A stretch of 10,118 bases of DNA from Promethearchaeia archaeon (GTDB lineage Archaea; Asgardarchaeota; Lokiarchaeia; Sigyniarchaeales; SOKP01): the NCBI GenBank assembly GCA_029856445.1, contig JAHQWY010000104.1, positions 1-10,118 of the forward strand, given 5' to 3'. Below the pieces are notes generated by a model. That model was not told where the DNA came from. It saw only the letters and a program-made list of their open reading frames with translations, and made no database searches. Position numbers and translations under genes: made by a program. This document shows positions 1 to 6,038 of this stretch, one piece after another. Each line of letters starts with the position of its first letter. The stretch's first letter is position 1.

Positions 1-129
1 GGCTATTTTTTGGTCTTTCCAACTGGCCCCCATGCCGTATTAGCTGTTTCTACAAATTCAGATGTAAAATTAGGGTTAATATTTTTAGATTGTAAGCGTG
101 TTTGTGAAAAAATCGAAGATTTACTTTGA
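1..129 (+). CDS. Roadblock/LC7-family protein, C-terminal 42 residues (5' end outside window)
   Basis: The first frame is open from base 1 to a TGA at 127-129 and gives the last 42 residues of a protein. The segments VFPTGPHAVLAVST and VKLGLIFLDCKR, followed by an amphipathic helix ending in KIEDLL, match the final beta strands and helix of the Roadblock/LC7 (MglB-like) fold, where a hydrophobic strand with an AVLAV core precedes a KLGL(I/V)xLxxKR segment. In bacteria and archaea this family partners small Ras-like GTPases, and it is abundant in Asgard archaea alongside expanded GTPase sets. The start, any fused domain and any adjacent GTPase lie outside the window. The family call is fairly secure; a specific role cannot be given. 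Confidence 0.78.
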   Translation, partial: GYFLVFPTGPHAVLAVSTNSDVKLGLIFLDCKRVCEKIEDLL

Positions 130-139
130 TTTTAAATCT

Positions 140-195
140 TTTACGTAAAGTATTAGATATAATAAATATGTATATACATAATATAATCGATTATA
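140..195 (+). promoter_or_regulatory. Palindrome cluster in the malic enzyme upstream region
   Basis: Three perfect palindromes lie within 56 bases just upstream of the malic enzyme: TTTACGTAAA (140-149), TATGTATATACATA (167-180) and TATAATCGATTATA (182-195). The last two are 14 bases each, separated by one base. The sequence TTATAATT (191-198) sits 22-29 bases upstream of the ATG, the spacing expected of a TATA box for a leaderless archaeal transcript. Palindromes overlapping a TATA box would suit dimeric repressor sites. AT-rich DNA produces palindromes by chance, so operator function is an inference. Confidence 0.4.
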
Positions 196-219
196 ATTTA
201 GAGATATATTATAAATCTT

Positions 220-1590
220 ATGAAAAAGTTAACTAAAGAAGAGTTATTGAGAAAATCAAAAATTCCTGGACTTAATGCAATCAAAATGCATAAGTTCTAC
301 AGGGGTAAAATAGAGGTACTTCCTCGTTGTCAAATTCGAGATTATCATGACTTTTCGATATGGTATTCTCCTGGAGTATCAGCACCTTCTTCCGAAATTT
401 TTAAAGATAAACAAAAAGTGTATGAATATACAAATAAATGGAATTCTATTGCTATTGTTAGTGATGGAACAAGAGTTTTAGGTCTTGGAAACATTGGTCC
501 TGAAGCAGCTTTGCCTGTGATGGAAGGAAAATCCTTATTGTTCAAATATTTAGGTGGTGTTGATGCCATTCCCTTATGTATCGGTAAAGAAACATGTTGC
601 GATGCTGATCAGATTATTAATTTTGTAAAATTGATCCAACCTTCATTTGGGGGCATAAATTTAGAAGATATTGAAAAACCCAAATGTTTTGCTGTTTTAG
701 ATGGAATCCGTGCAGACCCAGAAATAGAAATTCCTGTATGGCACGATGATCAACAAGGAACTGCATCCGTAACTCTTGCTGCATTGATAAATTCATTACG
801 AATAGTAGGAAAGAAGAAAAGTGAAGTGAAAATTGTCTTTAATGGAGTTGGTGCGGCAAATTTCGGAATTTATCGATTATTAAAAGCCGATGGGTTTAAT
901 TTAAAAAAATCCATATTTGTTGATTCGAAGGGAATTTTATATAAAGATAGAACAGATTTAAGAAATGTTAATGATTATAAACATGAATTAATGGATTTTA
1001 GTAATCCAGAACAATTGCATGGTGATTGTGGTGTAGCAATGGAAGGAGCTGATATTCTGATATCTTCTAGTATTCCAGGTCCCGATGTAATTAAAAAAGA
1101 ATGGATTTCAAAAATGGCTGATGATGCTATAGTTTTCACCTTAGCTAATCCAATTCCTGAAATATTCCCTTGGGACGCATTAGAAGCTGGCGCGAGAATT
1201 GTAGGAACAGGACGATCAGATTTTCCAAATCAAGTAAATAATTCTCTCTGTTTTCCAGGGGTATTTAGAGGGACCTTGGATGTATGCGCCAAAACTATTA
1301 CTGATGAGATGTGCATTGCAGCGTCTTATACTCTTGCAAATTTAGTAGAGGAGATTAAAGGATGTTTAATAGAGACATGTATCCTTCCAACCATGGATTA
1401 TCAAGAATCATTCATTAGAGAAGCTGTTGCTACAGGTTTAAAAGCAATTGAACAAGGAATAGCTCGAGTTAAACTTTCAGAAGAAGAATTATATTCAACT
1501 GCAAAGAAATTAATTGAAAATTCTCAATCGGAATTTAAATTACTAATGAAAGAAGGATTTGTACCTGCATTCAATGATTACATGAAATAG
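220..1590 (+). CDS. Malic enzyme (malate dehydrogenase, oxaloacetate-decarboxylating), NAD type likely
   Basis: This cytoplasmic enzyme oxidatively decarboxylates L-malate to pyruvate and CO2, or runs in reverse, reducing NAD(P)+ with a divalent metal. The 456 residues cover a full short-type malic enzyme. Visible landmarks are WYSPGVSAP with the expected catalytic Tyr49; LGNIGPEAALPVMEGKSLLF with the catalytic Lys at 104; acidic metal-ligand candidates E149/D150 (GGINLEDIEKP) and D176 (VWHDDQQGTA); a Rossmann loop GVGAANFG at 209-216; and the C-terminal block ANPIPEIFP. An acidic residue after the second Rossmann strand (FVD235) favours NAD over NADP, by inference. The ATG at 220 lacks a clear Shine-Dalgarno but fits a leaderless TATA spacing. 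The gene ends near a hairpin and faces the convergent zinc-ribbon gene. A decayed second copy of its last 65 or so codons lies at 5819-6014. Confidence 0.93.
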   Translation: MKKLTKEELLRKSKIPGLNAIKMHKFYRGKIEVLPRCQIRDYHDFSIWYSPGVSAPSSEIFKDKQKVYEYTNKWNSIAIVSDGTRVLGLGNIGPEAALPVMEGKSLLFKYLGGVDAIPLCIGKETCCDADQIINFVKLIQPSFGGINLEDIEKPKCFAVLDGIRADPEIEIPVWHDDQQGTASVTLAALINSLRIVGKKKSEVKIVFNGVGAANFGIYRLLKADGFNLKKSIFVDSKGILYKDRTDLRNVNDYKHELMDFSNPEQLHGDCGVAMEGADILISSSIPGPDVIKKEWISKMADDAIVFTLANPIPEIFPWDALEAGARIVGTGRSDFPNQVNNSLCFPGVFRGTLDVCAKTITDEMCIAASYTLANLVEEIKGCLIETCILPTMDYQESFIREAVATGLKAIEQGIARVKLSEEELYSTAKKLIENSQSEFKLLMKEGFVPAFNDYMK

Positions 1591-1607
1591 AATCGTAGCT
1601 TAATTCC

Positions 1608-1636
1608 TTGTTTCATTATTAAACTTTCTGAAACAA
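1608..1636. terminator. Inverted repeat between convergent genes, possible terminator
   Basis: A perfect 8-base inverted repeat (TTGTTTCA at 1608-1615, TGAAACAA at 1629-1636) with a 13-base loop begins 17 bases after the malic enzyme stop. It lies between convergent genes, where a shared transcription end would be expected. No U-tract directly follows the stem on the plus strand; the nearest T-rich stretch is about 1670-1675. The structure is clear, but the terminator role is a guess. Confidence 0.35.
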
Positions 1637-1696
1637 CTACAATCTCTGAAAAGGGAATATAGTTTAACATTTTTATATCATTTGATTAGATTATGC

Positions 1697-2086
1697 CTAA
1701 TTTTTTACAGTTGCATGAACAGCTATCTCACCCTTCATTGAACCTCCTCCTCCACCTCCGGGACCTCTGAAAATAAATGGATACGGAAAAAAATCATCAT
1801 CATCATCTCTTCTGTAACCACACCATTCGCATGCGTCTCGACCTCTAGGAATAAACCTCCCACAGTATGAGCATCTCAACTCTGGCCTTCGAAGTCTGAC
1901 TCTCCAGTCTATTTCATTTCCCATTAAGGTCGTTCGTTCTCTTATTCTTTCCAAAATTCTTGTTAGAAGTAGATCCTGATTGTCTTCATTTCCCCTAGCT
2001 AACTCTAAAAACTCGTCACGTAATACCTCATCTCTAATATTATCAAAAGAATAATTTGGTCTTCTATTAAGTCTATTTAAGTCCAT
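1697..2086 (-). CDS. Small zinc-ribbon protein with acidic and glycine-rich tail
   Basis: A 129-residue protein of unknown function. The N-terminal 60 residues are charged and helical (NIRDEVLRDEFLELARG, ILERIRERT). A zinc-ribbon-like CxxC-x10-CxxC module follows (C72, C75, C86, C89; CSYCGRF and CEWCGYR), which should bind one zinc. Then come five aspartates (94-98), an aromatic FFPYPFIF patch and a run of six glycines, suggesting a flexible or disordered tail. There is no signal peptide. The ATG at 2086 is the only conventional start, but the frame stays open for 45 codons further upstream, to a stop at 2222-2224, without ATG, GTG or TTG. A TATA-like ATATAAAT at 2152-2159 gives about a 40-base leader and supports the 2086 start. 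No counterpart survives in the duplicated segment near 6014-6039, so this gene was either lost there or inserted here. Confidence 0.75.
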   Translation of the reverse strand: MDLNRLNRRPNYSFDNIRDEVLRDEFLELARGNEDNQDLLLTRILERIRERTTLMGNEIDWRVRLRRPELRCSYCGRFIPRGRDACEWCGYRRDDDDDFFPYPFIFRGPGGGGGGSMKGEIAVHATVKN

Positions 2087-2151
2087 TTCTTCAAGAATCT
2101 TCTTAATTTTCTTAATGCACTCTTGAATGTCACCAATATTAAGTAAACAGG

Positions 2152-2159
2152 ATTTATAT
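2152..2159 (-). promoter_or_regulatory. TATA-like box for the zinc-ribbon gene
   Basis: Read on the minus strand the sequence is ATATAAAT. It lies 66-73 bases upstream of the ATG at 2086, so a transcript starting about 25 bases downstream would carry a leader of roughly 40 bases. Support is positional only, and AT-rich DNA makes such matches common. Confidence 0.35.
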
Positions 2160-2230
2160 GAAGAATCTCTATTTAGAATGACAAGGTTTGAAATATTTTC
2201 TAATTTTACTCTATTGAGAAGTTATGTAAA

Positions 2231-2241
2231 TAAAAAAAAAA
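2231..2241 (-). terminator. T-tract terminator after the larger beta-helix gene
   Basis: Five bases after the stop codon (2246-2248) the minus strand carries ten consecutive T residues (A10 at 2232-2241 on the plus strand). Short T-runs directly after genes are the typical archaeal intrinsic termination signal. There is no stable hairpin, which archaea do not require. Confidence 0.6.
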
Positions 2242-2245
2242 TGAA

Positions 2246-3895
2246 TTAAAGTTTTTTTTTCCAATTAGTTTTTTTTATTAAAATAATGATTCCTACTGAA
2301 ACTATTATTATATAAGCATAACCGAAGGAAATATCAAGAGTTCCATCTTCAACTATATTCTTGATCAGAGTAATACTTTCCGACGTTAAATGACTAGCAC
2401 TATCATTAACAAATATAATAACCGTTATATTCCCTTCAGATAATAGATTCCATGCTGACTGATTAATTTGCAAAATATTGATCCCAATAGAGGGAGTGAA
2501 AAAATGTTTGGTCTGTATATTGTTCAACGTATACCATGCTTGATGAACACCATAATAATCATTTATGAAAAAGTTAAAAATTGGGGCAGTTATATTGTAA
2601 ATTGCACCGTTAGAAGGAAAATTTATTATAATATTGGGTGCGATATCATCGCCATCATCCCAGATTGGAAAGTTGTCTAATCTCAGAGGAGTATTTTGTA
2701 TAATATGTTCTGTATCTCCAAAACCATCATCATTTAAATCTGAACCTGAATAATTATCCCAATAATTTCCAATATTCCCATTATCCCATATAGTATTAGT
2801 TCCATTATCAAAAACATGGAGCTTATTGGCTACAAATTCGTTATTATAAAAAATATTTCCAAAATGTAAAGGTTTATCGATATAAATCCCCGCCTCAGTA
2901 TTATTAATCAAATCATTATTATAAAAGACATTATTATCACAGGAACCATATACTTCTATTAAATAAACCCCGTAATAGGAGTTATTATAAATATAATTCT
3001 CTGAAAATTGATTCTGAGATGCATTTGTTAACATGATCCCATATTCATTATTCTCTACAATGTTCTCAATTACGATACTTTCATTAGATCTTCCCAAAGC
3101 TATACCAAAATAATTAAAATTAGCGAAATTATGAAAAATAGTATTATTAGGTGAGTTCAAATCTATTACAACTCCATGATAGTTAAAACTAGCATTATTA
3201 TGGGAAATAGTGTTATTTCTGCTTCCTTCTATACAAGCAATACCAAAGGAAGGAGCTTGGTGTAATTCGTTTTCATATACGAAATTACTTCTACTATTTA
3301 ATAAGACAATTCCTACATTAGTTCCTTTATTTACCATATTTCCTATAATTGAGCATCTTTCACTAACATTCAATTGAATTCCATTGTAATTATCATTTAA
3401 TATATTTTCCAGGATCTGAAGATCCTCACTATTTTTACAATATATGCCGTTGTAATTTTCATATGAACAATTATTTCCTATTAAAATTCCATTACTTACA
3501 TTATTAAGCTTAATACCTGCCCTATTTTCTAGCATCATAAGATCAGTTGAATTATATAAAGTACAATTATTTATTATGAAATAATCATCTGTGTTTTCGA
3601 TGATAATACAATTATACATTTGTTTACCATCAATAGTTACATTTTCTATTATATAAGGACTAATTTGAGTCCCTAATCCTGTACACCAATCATAATTCAA
3701 TGCTGTATCTGACCAATTGTTATCAATATGAATAAAATTAAGTTCCCAATGCCCCGATATGTTAGGTATTCTCTCGAGTATTAAGTTATTTTTTTGATTA
3801 ATTGATTTAATTCCAGAAGGATAGAGTTTCGCGATAAGAATTGTTAATACTAAGAAAATAAAAAAAATTTTATAGATCTTTAGAAGTTTCCTCAA
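2246..3895 (-). CDS. NosD-like right-handed beta-helix surface protein with Ig-like domain and C-terminal membrane anchor
   Basis: A 549-residue exported protein. Residues 1-27 form a basic and hydrophobic signal segment. About residues 60-375 are parallel beta-helix repeats of the NosD/CASH carbohydrate-binding type, with recurring N-N-x-I and GI-x-L patterns, led by a PYIIENVTIDG motif. The landmark GNYWDNYSG with an Asp-rich D-x-NDDGFGD follows at 376-393. Residues 416-512 start with DDIAPNI and resemble an Ig-like domain; 525-540 are a membrane anchor with a KKTNWKKKL basic end. N-x-S/T glycosylation sites are numerous. Despite the NosD name, copper-site function is not implied; a surface glycan-binding or modifying role is more likely, by inference. 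The start is TTG (3893-3895), chosen because it gives MRKLLK before the hydrophobic core and lies about 55 bases from an ideal TATA box; no ATG is nearby. It is a paralogue of the gene at 6039-7283. Confidence 0.82.
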   Translation of the reverse strand: MRKLLKIYKIFFIFLVLTILIAKLYPSGIKSINQKNNLILERIPNISGHWELNFIHIDNNWSDTALNYDWCTGLGTQISPYIIENVTIDGKQMYNCIIIENTDDYFIINNCTLYNSTDLMMLENRAGIKLNNVSNGILIGNNCSYENYNGIYCKNSEDLQILENILNDNYNGIQLNVSERCSIIGNMVNKGTNVGIVLLNSRSNFVYENELHQAPSFGIACIEGSRNNTISHNNASFNYHGVVIDLNSPNNTIFHNFANFNYFGIALGRSNESIVIENIVENNEYGIMLTNASQNQFSENYIYNNSYYGVYLIEVYGSCDNNVFYNNDLINNTEAGIYIDKPLHFGNIFYNNEFVANKLHVFDNGTNTIWDNGNIGNYWDNYSGSDLNDDGFGDTEHIIQNTPLRLDNFPIWDDGDDIAPNIIINFPSNGAIYNITAPIFNFFINDYYGVHQAWYTLNNIQTKHFFTPSIGINILQINQSAWNLLSEGNITVIIFVNDSASHLTSESITLIKNIVEDGTLDISFGYAYIIIVSVGIIILIKKTNWKKKL

Positions 3896-3948
3896 GTTTT
3901 TACACTTTTGTGAGATATTTTGTTTGAATATTAATATAAAATTTTACA

Positions 3949-3956
3949 TATATAAA
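3949..3956 (-). promoter_or_regulatory. Consensus TATA box for the larger beta-helix gene
   Basis: On the minus strand this is TTTATATA, the archaeal consensus. It predicts a transcript start near 3924 and a leader of about 29 bases before the TTG start. The surrounding 27 bases (3949-3975) align with 7347-7372 upstream of the second beta-helix gene at 22 positions, so the two promoters share ancestry. Confidence 0.6.
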
Positions 3957-3963
3957 TTTTAAG

Positions 3964-3985
3964 TTGCTAAATTTTATCTTAGCAA
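3964..3985. repeat. Short inverted repeat TTGCTAA / TTAGCAA
   Basis: A perfect 7-base inverted repeat (3964-3970 and 3979-3985) with an 8-base loop lies just upstream of the TATA box of the larger beta-helix gene. It could be a regulator site or chance. The corresponding segment in the second copy (near 7362-7403) keeps CTAA and CTTAGC but not the full symmetry, which argues against a conserved operator. Confidence 0.35.
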
Positions 3986-4154
3986 TGATAAAAATTGCAT
4001 CTCACTCATTAAAGCAATGGGAAAATAGGTGAGAACGTTCTAGAAGCACTTGAAGCATTAACTCGTTTAACAATGCAAAGATCAAAATTAATATGAAAGA
4101 AAATTCAGTAAAAAACAAATATATGGAATCTGAATCCTTTAGGTTGTAACACTT

Positions 4155-4194
4155 TTGTATAATTATCAGGAATTTACGATGAAATTATAATTAA
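4155..4194 (+). pseudogene. Eroded 3' end of an ATC hydrolase-family gene (copy A)
   Basis: Bases 4161-4193 align without gaps to 8151-8183, inside the 3' part of the ATC hydrolase gene, with 26 of 33 identical. In frame the remnant reads Q-E-F-T-M-K-L followed by a stop, against Q-E-F-K-M-K-L-K-L in the longer gene. The stop codon and the lack of a long frame show it is not coding. The rest of the 369-base gap (3896-4264) holds the beta-helix promoter and AT-rich sequence without a credible gene. The position, between a NosD-like gene and DUF169, matches that of the surviving gene in copy B. Confidence 0.65.
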
Positions 4195-4231
4195 TCACTC
4201 ATAATTCAAAAATTTGAGCTTAGATAAAACA

Positions 4232-4240
4232 TTAATAAAA
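4232..4240 (+). promoter_or_regulatory. Possible TATA box for DUF169 (leaderless spacing)
   Basis: TTAATAAAA lies 25-33 bases upstream of the ATG at 4265, the distance expected if transcription starts at or next to the start codon. No Shine-Dalgarno is seen before this ATG, in keeping with a leaderless message. Weak, because the region is nearly all A and T. Confidence 0.3.
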
Positions 4241-4264
4241 TGAATCACAGAGCTTAAATATATT

Positions 4265-5113
4265 ATGAGTAGTAAAAACAAAAGTATTGAAGAATATCAA
4301 AAGGCGGGAGAAGACATTTTTCATAAGCTTCATCTCGATTCCTATCCTGTCTCGATTAAATATATAAAAGACATCGAAAATGATATCCCTCTAGGAGTCA
4401 GACGACCCATAGACCAAGGGGAAAAGATGTCTATTTGTCAAGCCTTTACCTATGCACGTAGATTTGGGCGAAAATTATGCATTACAGCGGCAGATAACTT
4501 CTGTACTCCGTCCTCCGTTGCCCATGGATGGGTGCCTCTCACGCTTGAAGAATTTACCGAATCTCAAATACGACAAAAATGGTCAAAAGACGTCGAATCT
4601 GAAAAGAGAAGAGCTGAACAAAATTATGCAAGAAATTTTAAAAACTTGATTGAATTAGCATATCGTGGCGTAATTGTTTCTCCCTTACAAGAAACACCCG
4701 TCATTCCCGATTCAATATTAATTTATTGCGATGGTGTTAAACTTACCTATATTATAAATGCTTTAAGTTATGAGCACAAACGCAAATATCGAATCCAATC
4801 AACCTTCGAAGGATTTGGCGAAAGCTGCTCTAAGGGTGGTCTAATGCCGTTTATCACCCGAAAGGCTCAAATTGTCATCCCAGGCACTGGAGATCGCTCA
4901 TTTGCCGGAATTCAAGACCATGAACTAGGAATTGGAATGCCTGCTGATTTTATATTCTATGTTTTAGAAAATCTGTTTCAAACGGGAGCTGGACAGGGTT
5001 TGAGGTTTCCATTAAGGCAAGTTCTACCAAGATTAAATGAGAACATAACACCTGGATTCAAATATATGAGAGAAGTAATTGATAAAAAACTAAACGAGAA
5101 TAAAACGAGTTAA
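4265..5113 (+). CDS. DUF169 family protein
   Basis: This 282-residue protein has the features of DUF169 (COG2043): an N-terminal helix before YPVSIKYI, then SICQAFTYARRFGRKLCITAADNFCTPSSVAHGW with cysteines at 58, 72 and 80; a mid-region I-V-SPL-ETP motif (137-145); DSILIYCDGVKLTYIINAL; GFGESCSKGG with C188; and a C-terminal G-TGDRSFAGIQDHELGIGMP block. The biochemical role of the family is unknown; the conserved cysteines could bind a metal, cluster or cofactor, as inference. It is cytoplasmic. The length is full for the family, and the ATG at 4265 gives the expected N-terminus. The methyltransferase follows on the same strand after 71 bases, with a terminator-like hairpin between, so they may be separate transcripts. 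Fragments of a second copy lie at 8228-8372. Confidence 0.88.
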   Translation: MSSKNKSIEEYQKAGEDIFHKLHLDSYPVSIKYIKDIENDIPLGVRRPIDQGEKMSICQAFTYARRFGRKLCITAADNFCTPSSVAHGWVPLTLEEFTESQIRQKWSKDVESEKRRAEQNYARNFKNLIELAYRGVIVSPLQETPVIPDSILIYCDGVKLTYIINALSYEHKRKYRIQSTFEGFGESCSKGGLMPFITRKAQIVIPGTGDRSFAGIQDHELGIGMPADFIFYVLENLFQTGAGQGLRFPLRQVLPRLNENITPGFKYMREVIDKKLNENKTS

Positions 5114-5132
5114 CCTTAAAAGAATCTTCTTC

Positions 5133-5155
5133 AATAATTATAAAATTATTTTTTT
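5133..5155 (+). terminator. Hairpin plus T-tract after DUF169
   Basis: A perfect 7-base A/T-only stem (AATAATT at 5133-5139, AATTATT at 5144-5150) with an ATAA loop runs into seven T residues (5149-5155), starting 19 bases after the DUF169 stop. This looks like an intrinsic terminator, though the stem is weak. The last T residues merge with TTTTTATA (5151-5158), which lies 27-34 bases before the methyltransferase ATG and could be its TATA box. Confidence 0.5.
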
Positions 5156-5184
5156 ATAGAAAGAATAATATTATCAATTGTGCT

Positions 5185-5820
5185 ATGACGCATATTCCAA
5201 GTGGCGAAGATAAAATCAGTAAACCAGCAAGCGTAACTCTTCCTGTCCTTCAAAATCGATTGAGTAAATCTAGAACATATACTATTCTTGATGTAGGGTG
5301 CGGTAATGGACGAGATATTGCCTATTTTACTTCCCAATTAGATAATCTCATTACATATGGAATTGATATATCGCAAAATGCTATCGAAGACGCGATTAGG
5401 CTCAATTCAAACAACCCTCACGCCACATTTGAATGTAAAAATTGGAAAGACTTAGACGATACTCAATACGATATTATCTACATTTCTGGGGTCTACCACT
5501 TCTTTAATCTGTCTGAGAGAGAGACATTCGTTGAGAAAGTTAAGGAAATTTTAAAACCACGTGGTCTCTTTTTTCTAAGCACCCTCTCCTCAAATGATAC
5601 GCAATATTATGGAAAAGGCACTCCTGTTAAAAATGATCCACATTCCTTTCAGACAAGTGAGTACTTTCTTCACTTCTGTTCAGAGGACGAGCTTCGAGAA
5701 GACTTTAAATTCTTGTATATTCTCAACCTTTTTGAATTTTTCCATAAAAACTATGCCAGAGATACAGAATTTCATACCATGTGGATGTTGATCGGTGAAA
5801 AAAAGTATGTTTATAGTTGA
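5185..5820 (+). CDS. Class I SAM-dependent methyltransferase
   Basis: A 211-residue cytoplasmic methyltransferase with a Rossmann-like fold. Motif I is ILDVGCGNGRD (34-44), the SAM-binding glycine loop. The acidic residue that holds the SAM ribose is D61 in YGIDIS. Then come a DIIYISGVYHFF strand and helix, and KEILKPRGLFFLSTLS. The N-terminal THIPSGEDKISKPA and the later DPHSFQTSEYFLHFCSEDELREDF pattern resemble small-molecule methyltransferases of the methyltransferase 11/25 type. The substrate is unknown. The stop codon at 5818-5820 is exactly where decayed malic enzyme sequence begins, so the gene end coincides with a duplication junction. No Shine-Dalgarno precedes the ATG, and a T-rich TATA-like element at 5151-5158 suits a leaderless start. 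Confidence 0.88.
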   Translation: MTHIPSGEDKISKPASVTLPVLQNRLSKSRTYTILDVGCGNGRDIAYFTSQLDNLITYGIDISQNAIEDAIRLNSNNPHATFECKNWKDLDDTQYDIIYISGVYHFFNLSERETFVEKVKEILKPRGLFFLSTLSSNDTQYYGKGTPVKNDPHSFQTSEYFLHFCSEDELREDFKFLYILNLFEFFHKNYARDTEFHTMWMLIGEKKYVYS

Positions 5821-6014
5821 ATTATAATCCAGAAACTTCTTTTCATGAAGCCCTTAAGATTATTATACAACTAAGAATGATTAGAATTAAGCTTTCAAGA
5901 GGATAACTCGGAATATTCAATTCTGAACTAAAATTAATTGAAAATTCTCAATCGGAATTTAAGCTATTAATGAAAGAAGGATTTATACCTGGATTCAATG
6001 ATTATATAATATAG
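5819..6014 (+). pseudogene. Decayed 3' fragment of a second malic enzyme gene
   Basis: Bases 5931-6014 align without gaps to the last 84 bases of the malic enzyme (1507-1590): 76 are identical and the TAG stop is kept, giving KLIENSQSEFKLLMKEGF and then IPGFNDY before the stop. Further upstream, 5826-5897 translates to PETSFHEALKIIIQ and RMIRIKLS, matching QESFIREA, LKAIEQ and ARVKLS of the intact protein with small insertions and deletions, then meets an in-frame stop and a frameshift. No start codon or upstream part of the gene exists; the fragment abuts the methyltransferase stop. It cannot encode an enzyme. Confidence 0.9.
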
Positions 6015-6038
6015 AATATAGTTTAAATTTTCCTCGAT

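Larger units (their letters stand above)
1396..5820 (+). repeat. Copy A of a decayed tandem segmental duplication
   Basis: This unit contains, in order, the malic enzyme 3' end, the zinc-ribbon gene, a NosD-like gene on the minus strand, an ATC hydrolase remnant, DUF169 and the methyltransferase. The same order and strands recur in copy B (5819 onward). Offsets between matching anchors are 4424 (malic enzyme stop), 3990 (ATC hydrolase 3' end) and 3973 (DUF169 codons). The unit length equals the distance from the malic enzyme internal breakpoint to the methyltransferase stop, as expected for a direct tandem event. Confidence 0.72.

Noticed and set aside
4013..4096. Open stretch reading GENVLEALEALTRLTMQRSK in the gap before DUF169
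   Set aside because: It looks protein-like but has only about 27 codons, no start codon at its head and no family I recognise. It may be another scrap of decayed coding sequence, perhaps of the lost ATC hydrolase, but I could not align it to that gene.
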